Source: an uncultured Lactobacillus sp.
GTDB taxonomy: Bacteria > Bacillota > Bacilli > Lactobacillales > Lactobacillaceae
NCBI RefSeq assembly: GCF_948948975.1
Contig: NZ_CARBVX010000010.1
Span: 1 to 64,000 of the forward strand
DNA length: 64,000 bases
Reading direction: 5' to 3'
Shown here: positions 1 to 9,524 of the stretch, piece by piece
Layout of the letters: the number at the start of each line of letters is the position of its first letter
Numbering within the stretch: position 1 is the first letter of the stretch
Position numbers and translations under genes: made by a program
Notes under the pieces: model-generated
The model's input: the letters and a program-made list of their open reading frames with translations, nothing else
The model's database searches: none
What the model was told of the DNA's origin: nothing

Positions 1-2895
1 AAACTCTCACTCATGCTTACCGAATTACTTAAGCTTTCACTCATGCTTACTGAGTTACTTAAACTTTCACTCATTGATACTGAGTTGCTCAAGCTTTCGC
101 TCATGCTTACTGAGTTGCTTAGGCTCTCGCTCATCGATACTGAGTTACTCAAACTTTCGCTCATTGATACCGAGTTACTCAAGCTTTCACTCATGCTTAC
201 TGAGTTGCTCAAGCTTTCACTCATGCTTACTGAGTTACTCAAGCTTTCACTCATGCTTATTGAGTTACTTAAGCTTTCACTCATTGATACCGAGTTACTC
301 AAGCTTTCGCTCATCGATACTGAGTTACTTAAGCTGTCGCTCATGGACACTGAGTTGCTTAAACTTTCACTCATGCTTACTGAGTTACTTAAGCTTTCAC
401 TCATGCTTACTGAGTTACTTAAGCTGTCACTCATGCTTACTGAGTTACTTAAGCTGTCGCTCATGGACACTGAGTTACTCATGCTCTCACTCATGCTTAC
501 TGAGTTACTCAAGCTTTCACTCATTGATACTGAGTTACTCAAACTCTCACTCATTGATACTGATTTGCTTAAGCTTTCGCTCATTGATACTGAGTTGCTC
601 ATGCTCTCACTCATGCTTACTGAGTTACTTAAGCTTTCGCTCATCGATACTGAGTTACTCATGCTCTCACTCATGCTTACTGAGTTGCTTAAGCTTTCAC
701 TCATGCTTACTGAGTTACTTAAGCTGTCACTCATTGATACCGAGTTACTCAAGCTTTCGCTCATGCTTACTGAGTTGCTTAAACTCTCGCTCATTGACAC
801 TGAGTTGCTTAAACTTTCACTCATACTTACTGAGTTGCTCAAGCTTTCGCTCATGCTTACTGAGTTGCTTAAGCTCTCACTCATGCTTACTGAGTTACTT
901 AAGCTCTCGCTCATGCTTACTGAGTTGCTCAAACTTTCACTCATACTTACTGAGTTACTCAAACTTTCGCTCATTGACACTGAGTTGCTTAAGCTCTCGC
1001 TCATGCTTACTGAGTTGCTTAAGCTCTCACTCATACTTACTGAGTTACTTAAGCTCTCGCTCATTGACACTGAGTTGCTTAAACTTTCACTCATACTTAC
1101 TGAGTTACTTAAGCTCTCGCTCATGCTTATTGAGTTGCTTAAACTTTCACTCATACTTACTGAGTTGCTTAAGCTCTCGCTCATTGACACTGAGTTACTT
1201 AAGCTCTCACTCATTGATACTGAGTTACTCAAGCTCTCGCTCATTGACACTGAGTTACTCAAACTCTCACTCATACTTACTGAGTTACTTAAGCTCTCAC
1301 TCATGCTTACTGAGTTGCTTAAACTTTCACTCATGCTTACTGAGTTGCTCAAGCTTTCGCTCATGCTTACTGAGTTACTTAGACTATCGCTCATTGATAC
1401 TGAGTTGCTTAAGCTCTCACTCATCGATACCGAGTTACTTAAGCTCTCACTCATGCTTACTGAGTTACTTAAGCTTTCACTCATGCTTACCGAGTTACTT
1501 AGACTTTCACTCATGCTTACTGAGTTGCTTAGACTTTCACTCATACTTACTGAGTTACTCAAACTTTCGCTCATGCTTACTGAGTTACTTAAGCTTTCGC
1601 TCATACTTACTGAGTTACTCAAGCTGCCGCTCATCGATACTGAGTTACTTAAGCTCTCGCTCATCGATACTGAGTTACTTAGACTTTCGCTCATCGATAC
1701 TGAGTTACTCAAACTCTCACTCATTGATACTGAGTTACTTAAGCTTTCGCTCATTGATACTGAGTTGCTTAAGCTCTCACTCATGCTTACTGAGTCGCTT
1801 AAGCTTTCACTCATTGATACCGAGTTACTCAAGCTTTCACTCATGCTTACTGAGTTACTTAGACTTTCGCTCATGCTTACTGAGTTAGATAAGCTTTCAC
1901 TCATTGATACTGAGTTGCTTAGGTTCTCGCTCATCGATACTGAGTTACTCAAACTTTCGCTCATTGATACTGAGTTGCTTAAGCTCTCACTCATGCTTAC
2001 TGAGTTGCTTAGGCTCTCACTCATTGATACTGAGTTAGATAAGCTTTCACTCATTGATACTGAGTTGCTAAAGCTTTCGCTCATGCTTACTGAGTCGCTT
2101 AAGCTTTCACTCATGCTTACTGAGTTGCTTAGGCTCTTGCTCATCGATACTGAGTTACTCAAGCCTTCACTCATGGACACTGAGTTACTCAAACTTTCAC
2201 TCATGCTTACTGAGTTGCTTAAGCTGTCGCTCATGCTTACTGAGTTACTTAAGCTTTCACTCATCGATACTGAGTTGCTTAGGCTTTCACTCATACTTAC
2301 TGAGTTACTCAAACTTTCACTCATTGATACCGAGTTGCTCAAGCTCTCACTCATTGATACTGAGTTACTCAAGCTTTCGCTCATCGATACTGAGTTGCTC
2401 AAGCTCTCACTCATGCTTACTGAGTTACTTAAGCTTTCGCTCATCGATACTGAATTGCTCAAGCTTTCGCTCATGCTTACTGAGTTGCTTAGGCTCTCAC
2501 TCATGCTTACTGAGTTACTTAAACTCTCGCTCATGCTTACTGAGTTGCTTAAGCTTTCGCTCATCGATACTGAGTTACTTAGACTTTCGCTCATCGATAC
2601 TGAATTGCTCAAGCTTTCGCTCATGCTTACTGAGTTGCTTAGGCTCTCACTCATGCTTACTGAGTTACTTAAACTCTCGCTCATGCTTACTGAGTTGCTT
2701 AAGCTTTCGCTCATCGATACTGAGTTACTTAGACTTTCGCTCATCGATACTGAGTTACTTAGACTTTCGCTCATTGATACTGAGTTGCTTAGGCTCTCAC
2801 TCATGCTTACTGAGTTACTTACGCTTTCGCTCATTGACACTGAGTTACTTAGGCTTTCGCTCATCGATACTGCGTTGCTTAGGCTGTTGCTCCTG
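1..2895 (-). repeat. Tandem 30-bp array encoding a Ser-rich decapeptide
   Basis: About 96 direct repeats of 30 bp run without spacers, in strict register with the reading frame. On the minus strand the unit reads S-L-S-N-S-V-S-M-S-E with every second residue Ser. Copies differ mostly at synonymous sites. For example, the Ser before Met is written AGC, AGT, TCA, TCG or TCC, while Met stays ATG. The last units near 2850-2895 are degenerate and mark the edge towards the folded N-terminal part. Confidence 0.95.
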
Positions 2896-5800
2896 CTTTC
2901 GCTCTCAGATATTACTGTACTCTCACTTTGTGAAGCACTAATACTTGCCGTATCTATTTTACGTAAGTAAACAGTAAATTTATTAGGACCATCTCCCAAT
3001 GATCCATATACATATTTACTTAAATCACTTATAGATACACCATCTGGTGGAGTTAATACTTGACCAGTTTGGTTATCAACAACTTTTTCAAGAATATATC
3101 CTTCACTTTCTAAACCCTCTAATGTCGCAGTAGCATTTGAAAAAGTAATTTTTCCTTCAGCAGGTCCTTGAAAATTATTCGTAGCTTGCGTAAGTGTAAT
3201 TGGATTTGAAGGATTAGTATCATTAATAAATTCAAGTGTAGCAGTTCGTGTATTAGTAGAATCATTTGAGTTGGTAACATCTCCGTTAACACCATAGGCA
3301 ATACCAGCTTTCCAAGTATTCCAATCTATAGTGTTTGGTAAAGGAACTGTATCCCCCGTAACATTATTTGTAATAGTCATAACCGGGTGCGCCGTATTTT
3401 GCAACGCCTCTTGTAAGGCTGTATTACTTGTAGCTGCACCCATAGCAGGAGTATTTTCATAGTTATTCTTATCTACAGTAGGTGATTTATCAAGATCTTC
3501 CTGATATGACTTGATATCATCTGGCATTGTAAAACCATTTGCACTTACTGTTAAAGGAATAATCAATCCTTTTAATCTAATTGAAGAGTCAGCAATTTGA
3601 ACATGATAAACCATTTTAATTTCACCATCAGTTGTAGTGGTTTCTTCATGTGTTACTGTAACTAGTGAAGTCATTTGACTAACTTTATTTATTTCATTCT
3701 TCAAGTAAACATTTGTAGGAGAACTTCCGGCAACTTCATTACTTAATTCATTATTTACATACCACGCATAGATGCTCTTAATCCGGTCTTCCATCTGACT
3801 GTCCGTAAGCCAAGTATAAGTAAATTCTTTACTATTTCCTACAGTAATTGTGATATCAAAATTAGAACCCGTATTGGCTTCAGAAGTAGATGCTCCACTA
3901 GTAGCAAGCCTAAAACCTATAGCATTAGCCCAATTAGTATTTATAGAGACACTATTATTTGGTCCCCAAACTCTATTATTATTATAAAAAATCCCCGCTG
4001 TAGTAGTGTTATTATAGTCAAGATACTGCTTATCATAAACATATTGCCCTTGAATGTGAAGGCCACTAGCGTAATGTTGTCCATTGATTGTTACATCATT
4101 GGTAGGAGTATAAGCAAATAGAGTTCCATTTTTAGATTCATCATCAGTATATTGATAAACATAGACTTTTCCTAAATTAGTGGTATTGTCACTACTTTGA
4201 TTAGTGCTAATAGATGGTTGTTGAGACTGTGGATTTCCCCATCTTAATATTGGATTAATAGTTAACTTATTATTCCCACTAGTATACACAGCTGCTGCAG
4301 AATTAAAAACTATTCTATAATATGTCCCCATATTATATGCAGTGGCTATTTGCACTCCATTAGGAGTCATTAGAGGAAGATTGGCTGCTAATTTACTATC
4401 GTAAGTTTCAATATTTCCATTAGTATCTGGCAATCCCAAATGAACATCAATATATTGACCATCTTGTAAAGTTTGTTTTGGAGTGAGTGAAAAGGCAAGC
4501 TGTTCATATCCAGCATCACTACTTGTTGCTCCAGCAACTGGTGTTACTTTAAGGTTACTGATGGTATAGGCAGTAGTCGGTAATTTCTCTTTCCCTACCT
4601 GTATTGTATAAGTAACACTTCCGCTACTATTAGCAGCTTGATTACTTGGATCAGTCCAATTAACAGTTTGTGGACTTTTTACAACATTGAGCGCTCCATC
4701 ACTTGTATTAAATGTATAAGTTCCATAGGTTGTACTAGAATAGTTAGAAACTTCTGCTACCAAAGGCGCAGTTGCATTTGAATAAGTGTGACTACCACCA
4801 GTGTTGCCATTAAAGTTTGGACTCAATTTAACCGATCCCATTACTGAATTAGTTGTAAAATTAGGCGTTGTCCCAGTTAATGATACTTCAAAGAGTTGCT
4901 CTCCATTTGGTCCATAATTGCCTAACTCTTTAACTGATGCCGTACCGGAATATCCACTAGTATCAAAACTGAAGTCATCTGTAGTAGCTGTAAATCCATC
5001 GGGTATCATTACAATAAATTTAGGATTTTGAACTGTAGATTCCCCAGTTGTTGATAAACGGAAACTATAAGTTGGCACTGAATCTCCACTGTACGTTTTT
5101 CCATTTGCATCAAGAATTGCAGTACCTGTAAATGTAGGAAGCAAATTTGTATTTATTGCATAGTTAATAATCGAACTGGCACTACTTTTTACTACGGCTA
5201 TATTCTGTCCATTAGCTACAAAAGTATAATTAGCATCTGTTGATGCACTTGGTTTCGCATCACTTGCAAGTTCTGAAACTATTGGAGCCCCATTGCTTCC
5301 ATAGCTATAGGTTCCTGTCTGAGTTGGATCTAGTGTTAATTTAAATTGTCCACCAAAATTCTGTGCCACATTCCAGCCAGGATTAAAGTCTAACTGGATT
5401 TTAAACAACTGCTCTCCATTTGGTCCGACTTTTCCTAAATCTTCAATTGAATAGTTACTTGGCGAATATTGATTAGATCCATTAAATTGACCACCAAAAT
5501 AATTACCAACATTTTTGTCTATTAAACTAAAATCAGTTGTACTCGACGTAAAACCTTTAGGAATCATTACAATAAATTGTGGATTATTAACTGTAGAATT
5601 ACCAAGTGTAGAAAGACGAACAGAAAGTGTTGGTATTTGTGACTGTGGCGTATTACTCGTGTAGTTAATACTATTACCAGAAACAAAAGCACCAGATGAA
5701 TTTAAATTACCGAAAGAAGCAACTCCTGTAAATTGAGGTAATTCTACAGTGTTGTTAAGACTATAATTAATCGAGCCTTGTTGATTATTAATACCAGTAG

Positions 5801-7181
5801 AGTTTTTAACAACCTCAATTGCTTGCCCATTTACATTAAAAGTATACGAGCCACCTCCATAGGGGCTTGTTCCATTTGCTACCGCATAATTAGATACTTC
5901 AGAAACAAAGGGAGCGCCATATACATTATACGAAACTACACCTTTTGCATTTGCATCTAAAGTTAATTTGACTTGACCACCAAAGTTATTCCCCCAAGTT
6001 GGTGTTGCCCCAGTTAAGGTGATCATAAATAGTTGTTCACCGTTTGGACCGTAATTTCCTAGTTCCTTTATTGTCGATGTTCCATTATAAGGTCCTGCAA
6101 ATCCTCCACCGCTAAAGATATCAATGCCTTGGCTATTAGTTAAAGTAGAAAAATCAGCCGTAGTAGCAGTAAATCCCTTGGGAATCATAATTATAAATTG
6201 AGGGTTCGTAACGGTAGAGTCTCCATATGTTGATAAGCGAAATGTATAGGTAGGTACAGCCCCATCTTTAAAGTCTGTTCCATTAACATTACTGCCATCA
6301 GCATTTTTAATCATCACTGTACCAGAAAAAGTAGGTTTAACAACTGTGTCATTTGTTGTTGCTAAAGTCACAAAATTAGCACCTAAAGCAATTGGTAATT
6401 GAGAATTTGCAGTCGAATTATTTCGTTCAATTGTATTATTCGTAGCTAGAGGCAAATTGACAAGAGAAGAGATATTTTTATTTAAATCTAAACTCGCCTG
6501 CAATGTAGTTGGAATATTATTCGAAGGTGAGGTATATACAGAAGTAATTGTAGATTCACTTACACGTGATGGATTAGCTGGTCTATTAATACCTGTAGAA
6601 TTCTCTTCAACGTTTTTATTACTTTTTAATACTGTACTATGTTCATTAGAAGATAGATGGGATCTATTTATCTTTTGAGTATTAGATCTTTTTTCTGTTG
6701 ATTTATTTTTGGCCAGACTTAGAGAATTAAGTATGCTTTCCGATTGACTCAGTGAATGTGAGAAACTCTGAGATTGGGATACGATACGGGAAATACTTTC
6801 AGACTGACTTATAGAGTCAGAAACACTTTCTGAAATTTTGAGACTCTTAGAAGTAGATGAACTTTGTGCTTCCGAATTACTAATGCTATTTTCTTTTTCA
6901 GTAGATTTACTATTTACTTGATTTGAAACCCCAGTTTTGGTACTTTCTGATACTGATCCCACAATTTGAGATTTAGCATCTACAGAAGTTTGTGCTGCAT
7001 ATACACGATCATTGGGTAAAATCGCAATACCAGTTGTTCCGGTACCTAAAATTGCTGCTAATGCAGCAAGTTCTTTAATATAGGACTTTGAATTATCACT
7101 CTGATCCTTTAATCTGTTGGGGTCTACATATTTTTTCTTTTGACTATCTTTTCTTTTATTTTTAAAATTTTTCTCTTCCAT
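1..7181 (-). CDS. Serine-rich-repeat surface adhesin, 3' end outside the window
   Basis: One frame stays open on the minus strand from an ATG at 7181 to the window edge, about 2390 codons. The product starts with a basic stretch (MEEKNFKNKRKDSQKKK), then a hydrophobic segment near residues 37-55 followed by VYAAQTS, which looks like a signal peptide with an AxA-type cleavage site. A short Ser-rich stretch (SISQSESISRIVSQSQSFS) follows. Three tandem modules of about 190 residues come next (roughly 6345-5750, 5750-5150 and 5150-4600), each carrying RLST-GxSTVxNPxFIxMIPxGFT and GPNGEQLF. A further region of about 500 residues ends in a segment resembling a MucBP/B2-like domain near 3200-2970. 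The rest is a decapeptide Ser repeat. SRR adhesins are O-glycosylated and exported by the accessory SecA2/SecY2 system, whose genes are not in the window. No KxYKxGKxW or YSIRK motif is visible. An in-frame ATG at 7202 is an alternative start; neither start has a strong ribosome site. Confidence 0.9.
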   Translation of the reverse strand, partial: MEEKNFKNKRKDSQKKKYVDPNRLKDQSDNSKSYIKELAALAAILGTGTTGIAILPNDRVYAAQTSVDAKSQIVGSVSESTKTGVSNQVNSKSTEKENSISNSEAQSSSTSKSLKISESVSDSISQSESISRIVSQSQSFSHSLSQSESILNSLSLAKNKSTEKRSNTQKINRSHLSSNEHSTVLKSNKNVEENSTGINRPANPSRVSESTITSVYTSPSNNIPTTLQASLDLNKNISSLVNLPLATNNTIERNNSTANSQLPIALGANFVTLATTNDTVVKPTFSGTVMIKNADGSNVNGTDFKDGAVPTYTFRLSTYGDSTVTNPQFIIMIPKGFTATTADFSTLTNSQGIDIFSGGGFAGPYNGTSTIKELGNYGPNGEQLFMITLTGATPTWGNNFGGQVKLTLDANAKGVVSYNVYGAPFVSEVSNYAVANGTSPYGGGSYTFNVNGQAIEVVKNSTGINNQQGSINYSLNNTVELPQFTGVASFGNLNSSGAFVSGNSINYTSNTPQSQIPTLSVRLSTLGNSTVNNPQFIVMIPKGFTSSTTDFSLIDKNVGNYFGGQFNGSNQYSPSNYSIEDLGKVGPNGEQLFKIQLDFNPGWNVAQNFGGQFKLTLDPTQTGTYSYGSNGAPIVSELASDAKPSASTDANYTFVANGQNIAVVKSSASSIINYAINTNLLPTFTGTAILDANGKTYSGDSVPTYSFRLSTTGESTVQNPKFIVMIPDGFTATTDDFSFDTSGYSGTASVKELGNYGPNGEQLFEVSLTGTTPNFTTNSVMGSVKLSPNFNGNTGGSHTYSNATAPLVAEVSNYSSTTYGTYTFNTSDGALNVVKSPQTVNWTDPSNQAANSSGSVTYTIQVGKEKLPTTAYTISNLKVTPVAGATSSDAGYEQLAFSLTPKQTLQDGQYIDVHLGLPDTNGNIETYDSKLAANLPLMTPNGVQIATAYNMGTYYRIVFNSAAAVYTSGNNKLTINPILRWGNPQSQQPSISTNQSSDNTTNLGKVYVYQYTDDESKNGTLFAYTPTNDVTINGQHYASGLHIQGQYVYDKQYLDYNNTTTAGIFYNNNRVWGPNNSVSINTNWANAIGFRLATSGASTSEANTGSNFDITITVGNSKEFTYTWLTDSQMEDRIKSIYAWYVNNELSNEVAGSSPTNVYLKNEINKVSQMTSLVTVTHEETTTTDGEIKMVYHVQIADSSIRLKGLIIPLTVSANGFTMPDDIKSYQEDLDKSPTVDKNNYENTPAMGAATSNTALQEALQNTAHPVMTITNNVTGDTVPLPNTIDWNTWKAGIAYGVNGDVTNSNDSTNTRTATLEFINDTNPSNPITLTQATNNFQGPAEGKITFSNATATLEGLESEGYILEKVVDNQTGQVLTPPDGVSISDLSKYVYGSLGDGPNKFTVYLRKIDTASISASQSESTVISESESRSNSLSNAVSMSESLSNSVSMSESVSNSVSMSESLSNSVSMSESLSNSVSMSESLSNSVSMSESLSNSVSMSESLSNSVSMSESLSNSVSMSESLSNSVSMSESLSNSVSMSESLSNSVSMSESLSNSVSMSESLSNSVSMSESLSNSVSMSESLSNSVSMSESLSNSVSMSESLSNSVSMSESLSNSVSMSESLSNSVSMSESLSNSVSMSESLSNSVSMSDSLSNSVSMSESLSNSVSMSEGLSNSVSMSKSLSNSVSMSESLSDSVSMSESFSNSVSMSESLSNSVSMSESLSNSVSMSESLSNSVSMSESLSNSVSMSENLSNSVSMSESLSNSVSMSESLSNSVSMSESLSNSVSMSESLSDSVSMSESLSNSVSMSESLSNSVSMSESLSNSVSMSESLSNSVSMSESLSNSVSMSGSLSNSVSMSESLSNSVSMSESLSNSVSMSESLSNSVSMSESLSNSVSMSESLSNSVSMSESLSNSVSMSESLSNSVSMSDSLSNSVSMSESLSNSVSMSESLSNSVSMSESLSNSVSMSESLSNSVSMSESLSNSVSMSESLSNSVSMSESLSNSVSMSESLSNSISMSESLSNSVSMSESLSNSVSMSESLSNSVSMSESLSNSVSMSESLSNSVSMSESLSNSVSMSESLSNSVSMSESLSNSVSMSESLSNSVSMSESLSNSVSMSESLSNSVSMSESLSNSVSMSESLSNSVSMSDSLSNSVSMSESLSNSVSMSESMSNSVSMSESLSNSVSMSESMSNSVSMSESLSKSVSMSESLSNSVSMSESLSNSVSMSESMSNSVSMSDSLSNSVSMSDSLSNSVSMSESLSNSVSMSESLSNSVSMSDSLSNSVSMSESLSNSVSMSESLSNSISMSESLSNSVSMSESLSNSVSMSESLSNSVSMSESLSNSVSMSESLSNSVSMSESLSNSVSMSESLSNSVSMSESLSNSVSMSES

Positions 7182-7283
7182 GCTTTTCCCAATCCATATC
7201 ATAAATTACAATTATATAAATATTAATAGAACACATAAATAATACATTACTATACACATTTATAATATATCATTTGTAATTAA

Positions 7284-7312
7284 ATTAAAGAAAAAGCACT
7301 TAGCATCGTCAA
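7284..7312 (-). promoter_or_regulatory. Candidate promoter of the SRR adhesin gene
   Basis: On the minus strand a TTGACG box (7307-7312) is followed after 17 nt by TTTAAT (7284-7289). This would give a 5' leader of about 95 nt before the ATG at 7181. The region is very AT-rich, so other -10-like boxes exist. Apart from this and the terminator at 7433-7480, no gene was seen in the 7182-7519 gap. Confidence 0.4.
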
Positions 7313-7432
7313 TAGTGTCTACAAAAAAATAACATTTTTGTTATTCATTAGTTTAAAGTTATCATTAAAAATAATATGTATTATATAAAAAGAGTGCACT
7401 TTAATCAGTCCAAAATCTAGTATTAAAATATT

Positions 7433-7480
7433 AAAAAATACACTATTCTATAAAATCAGCTACTCATAGAATCGTGTATT
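7433..7480 (-). terminator. Rho-independent terminator after the HAD phosphatase gene
   Basis: Arms 7437-7451 and 7466-7480 pair over 15 bp with one mismatch around a 14-nt loop. A run of T follows on the minus strand. It lies 40 bp past the stop of the HAD gene and separates it from the adhesin gene. Confidence 0.8.
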
Positions 7481-7519
7481 CTTTTAATTATTAATTTTTA
7501 TAGAGGTATATCCTTACAT

Positions 7520-8335
7520 TTAAATCACAAACTTTTTAAGAGCTTTTGCAATACCATTATGATTATTATCATCGGTTACGAAATCAGCTTTTTCCTTAAT
7601 ATCTTCAATTGCATTTCCCATTGCAATCTTCTTAAAGCTTGGATTCTCAAACATAGAAACATCATTACCTTGATCACCAAAGACCATGACATCTTCGGGG
7701 CTAATTTTTAAACGTTGCGCCAAATCCATTAAAGCATTTCCTTTTGAAGCCCCAATCCCATTTAGCTCAATACAGTTATCTAAACTACGAACTATATCAT
7801 AGGATTCGAAAGCCCAGTAGGGAATAGAATTCCATAGTTTTTCAACTTGATCACTATCTTTTGCACAAGTAAATCCTACCTTATTAAAGGTAAAATCTTG
7901 CGGAATCTCTTTACGTTCACGAACTCTGATTTCATTATCAGTTAAGGCAGCATTAATTTGCATTTGTACTGAGAGATCTCGATCTAAGGTCCAGAAACGT
8001 TCAGTTGTTTCAAAATGTAAGTTCACATGGGCAAGTCTCTGCAAGCGAAGCATTACTTCAAAGTCACGATAATTCATCTCTTGACTCATTAAAACTTTTC
8101 CAGACAAATCTTGTACAACAGCACCGTTAAAAACTACTGCATATTCTTCTGCTCCTTCAAGTCCTAATTGATTTTCAAAAGGCATTACCCCAGAGAGAGG
8201 ACGCCCAGAAGCAAGAACAATTTTAATTCCCATCCCATGCGCCACTTGTAAAGTTCTCAACGTTTCAGGTGAAATTGTATTTCCACTGGTTAGTAAAGTT
8301 CCATCTAAGTCTACTGCAATTAGTTTTACCGCCAT
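7520..8335 (-). CDS. Cof-type HAD-IIB phosphatase
   Basis: A 271-residue soluble protein of the haloacid dehalogenase superfamily. Motif I is AVDLDGTLLT near residues 8-17, with the nucleophile and acid/base Asp. Motif II is the LASGRP stretch near 60. Motif IV is VFGDQGNDVSMF with the Mg-binding Asp pair near 218-225. The insert between motifs II and III is large, as in Cof/YidA-type proteins that act on sugar phosphates, FMN or similar small phosphoesters. The exact substrate cannot be read from sequence. An AGGGG ribosome site sits 6 nt before the ATG. The preceding element on this strand is a broken small membrane gene, so the phosphatase is probably transcribed alone. A terminator follows at 7433-7480. 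Confidence 0.9.
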   Translation of the reverse strand: MAVKLIAVDLDGTLLTSGNTISPETLRTLQVAHGMGIKIVLASGRPLSGVMPFENQLGLEGAEEYAVVFNGAVVQDLSGKVLMSQEMNYRDFEVMLRLQRLAHVNLHFETTERFWTLDRDLSVQMQINAALTDNEIRVRERKEIPQDFTFNKVGFTCAKDSDQVEKLWNSIPYWAFESYDIVRSLDNCIELNGIGASKGNALMDLAQRLKISPEDVMVFGDQGNDVSMFENPSFKKIAMGNAIEDIKEKADFVTDDNNHNGIAKALKKFVI

Positions 8336-8344
8336 AAATTACCC

Positions 8345-8537
8345 CTATCTTCCAAAAATCATATAAAAAATTACATTTATTAATAATCCCATTAGTGCAT
8401 AAAAGGAAACTGCATTAGCTTTCATTTTTTCTTTATTAAATATACCCGACTAGCAATAAAGCCCACTAAGGGAAAAAAGTATAAAAAATGATTGCCCATT
8501 CAGCAACTCCATTAACATCTGTATTTAATTTATGAAT
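8345..8537 (-). pseudogene. Frameshifted remnant of a small membrane protein gene
   Basis: Three overlapping frame pieces on the minus strand join into one plausible hydrophobic protein: an upstream piece with VNGVAEWAIIFYTFF, a middle piece with LVGFIASRVYLIKKK and an end piece with SFYALMGLLINVIFYMIFGR. The breaks fall at homopolymers (T6-C3, then A6), as expected for slippage mutations. A GGAG-like ribosome site lies just upstream, but the start position now reads ATT. The fragment lies between the dagK terminator and the HAD gene. The parent family was not identified, so this reading is inference. Confidence 0.55.
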
Positions 8538-8553
8538 GAATTTTTTCTCCAAC

Positions 8554-8590
8554 AAAAATAGAGACTAATAAATTATTAGTCTCTATTTTA
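8554..8590 (-). terminator. Terminator of the pcrA-dagK operon
   Basis: A near-perfect inverted repeat (AAAATAGAGACTAA and its complement, small loop) starts 3 bp past the dagK stop and is followed by a T run on the minus strand. It closes the long operon that begins at pcrA. Confidence 0.8.
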
Positions 8591-8592
8591 TA

Positions 8593-9501
8593 TTAACCCA
8601 CATAAAATTCAATATGCTGCTTTAGATTTTCAAAATCAATTGGTAAATGACCACCAATCTCACCATCTAAATTCACAGGAATCGGATCCTTATCTTTACT
8701 CTCACCTAATAATTCTACTTTCAAATTTTTAGTCTTAGTATAGATAATCTGTGGATCATTAACATGATTTCCATTCAAAGCCATAGCCATTAAACGTAAA
8801 ACATCTACTGGATTTGCAGTTTTAACTACAATCAACTGAAATAGTCCATCTGATAATTGAGCATCTGGCATAATCCGCTCAAATCCGCCAATTGAATTGG
8901 TCATCCCTAAAAGAAACATTGATAAGTCTCCCTCATAGACTCCCTCATCATAGGTTAAACGCATCTTATTGCTACTGATTTTTGGTAGCATTTCTGCCCC
9001 CTTAAGCAAATACGCGCTATAACCAAGGACGGATTTCACTTCTGATGGCACACCATAAGTAAGCTCAGTTAATGAACCACTAGCAGCAATATTCATAAAA
9101 TATTGCTTACCGGCACGCCCAATATCCATCTTTTGTGTTTTCCCTGTCAAAATCACCTTAGCTGCATCAACTAAATTATCTCTAGGGATTTTTAATGCGC
9201 GAGCAAAATCATTAGTGGTTCCCGCTGGAATAACAGCAAGCTTGGGGCTTTTTTCTAATGGAGCAACTCCATTAACTACCTCGTTGATAGTACCGTCTCC
9301 ACCAGCCCCAACTAGCAAATCAAAACCTGCTAAGGCACATCTTCTTGCTTCATTTTGAGCAGACAGAGGGTCTGGCGTAGTTCTAAAAGCACTGGCCTCA
9401 AAACCAGCCTGTTCTAATACATTTAAAATATCTGCTACATTTTGAAGCATCTGCTCATGACCTGAAACAGGATTATAGATCAATCGTGCTTTTTTCGTCA
9501 T
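8593..9501 (-). CDS. dagK: Diacylglycerol kinase family lipid kinase
   Basis: A 302-residue cytosolic lipid kinase of the DagK/YegS/BmrU family, which phosphorylates diacylglycerol to phosphatidic acid and so recycles lipid left over from lipoteichoic acid synthesis. The nucleotide-binding signature GAGGDGTINEVVNG lies near residues 66-79. AVIPAGTTNDFARAL near 90-104 is the second conserved element. The N-terminus ARLIYNPVSGHE is typical of the family. Length is normal. A GGGAGG ribosome site lies 9 nt before the ATG. It is the last gene of the pcrA-ligA-camS-gatCAB-dagK operon, 23 bp after gatB, and is followed by a strong terminator. Confidence 0.93.
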   Translation of the reverse strand: MTKKARLIYNPVSGHEQMLQNVADILNVLEQAGFEASAFRTTPDPLSAQNEARRCALAGFDLLVGAGGDGTINEVVNGVAPLEKSPKLAVIPAGTTNDFARALKIPRDNLVDAAKVILTGKTQKMDIGRAGKQYFMNIAASGSLTELTYGVPSEVKSVLGYSAYLLKGAEMLPKISSNKMRLTYDEGVYEGDLSMFLLGMTNSIGGFERIMPDAQLSDGLFQLIVVKTANPVDVLRLMAMALNGNHVNDPQIIYTKTKNLKVELLGESKDKDPIPVNLDGEIGGHLPIDFENLKQHIEFYVG

Positions 9502-9524
9502 CGCCTCTCGCCTCCCTAAAATGA

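Noticed and set aside
1..2895. Possible CRISPR array because of 30-bp repeats
   Set aside because: There are no unique spacers; units are directly adjacent, in frame and protein-coding. No cas gene is present.
13..2970. A 985-codon open frame on the plus strand, and two more long plus-strand frames at 74-1888 and 2324-2941
   Set aside because: They are antisense shadows of the Ser-repeat array. The 30-bp repeat without stop codons keeps several frames open, and the true frame on the minus strand continues into folded N-terminal domains and a signal-like start.
5778..6678. Small plus-strand frames of 60 and 73 codons at 5778 and 6457
   Set aside because: They are antisense to the adhesin modules, lack ribosome sites and have no recognisable domains.
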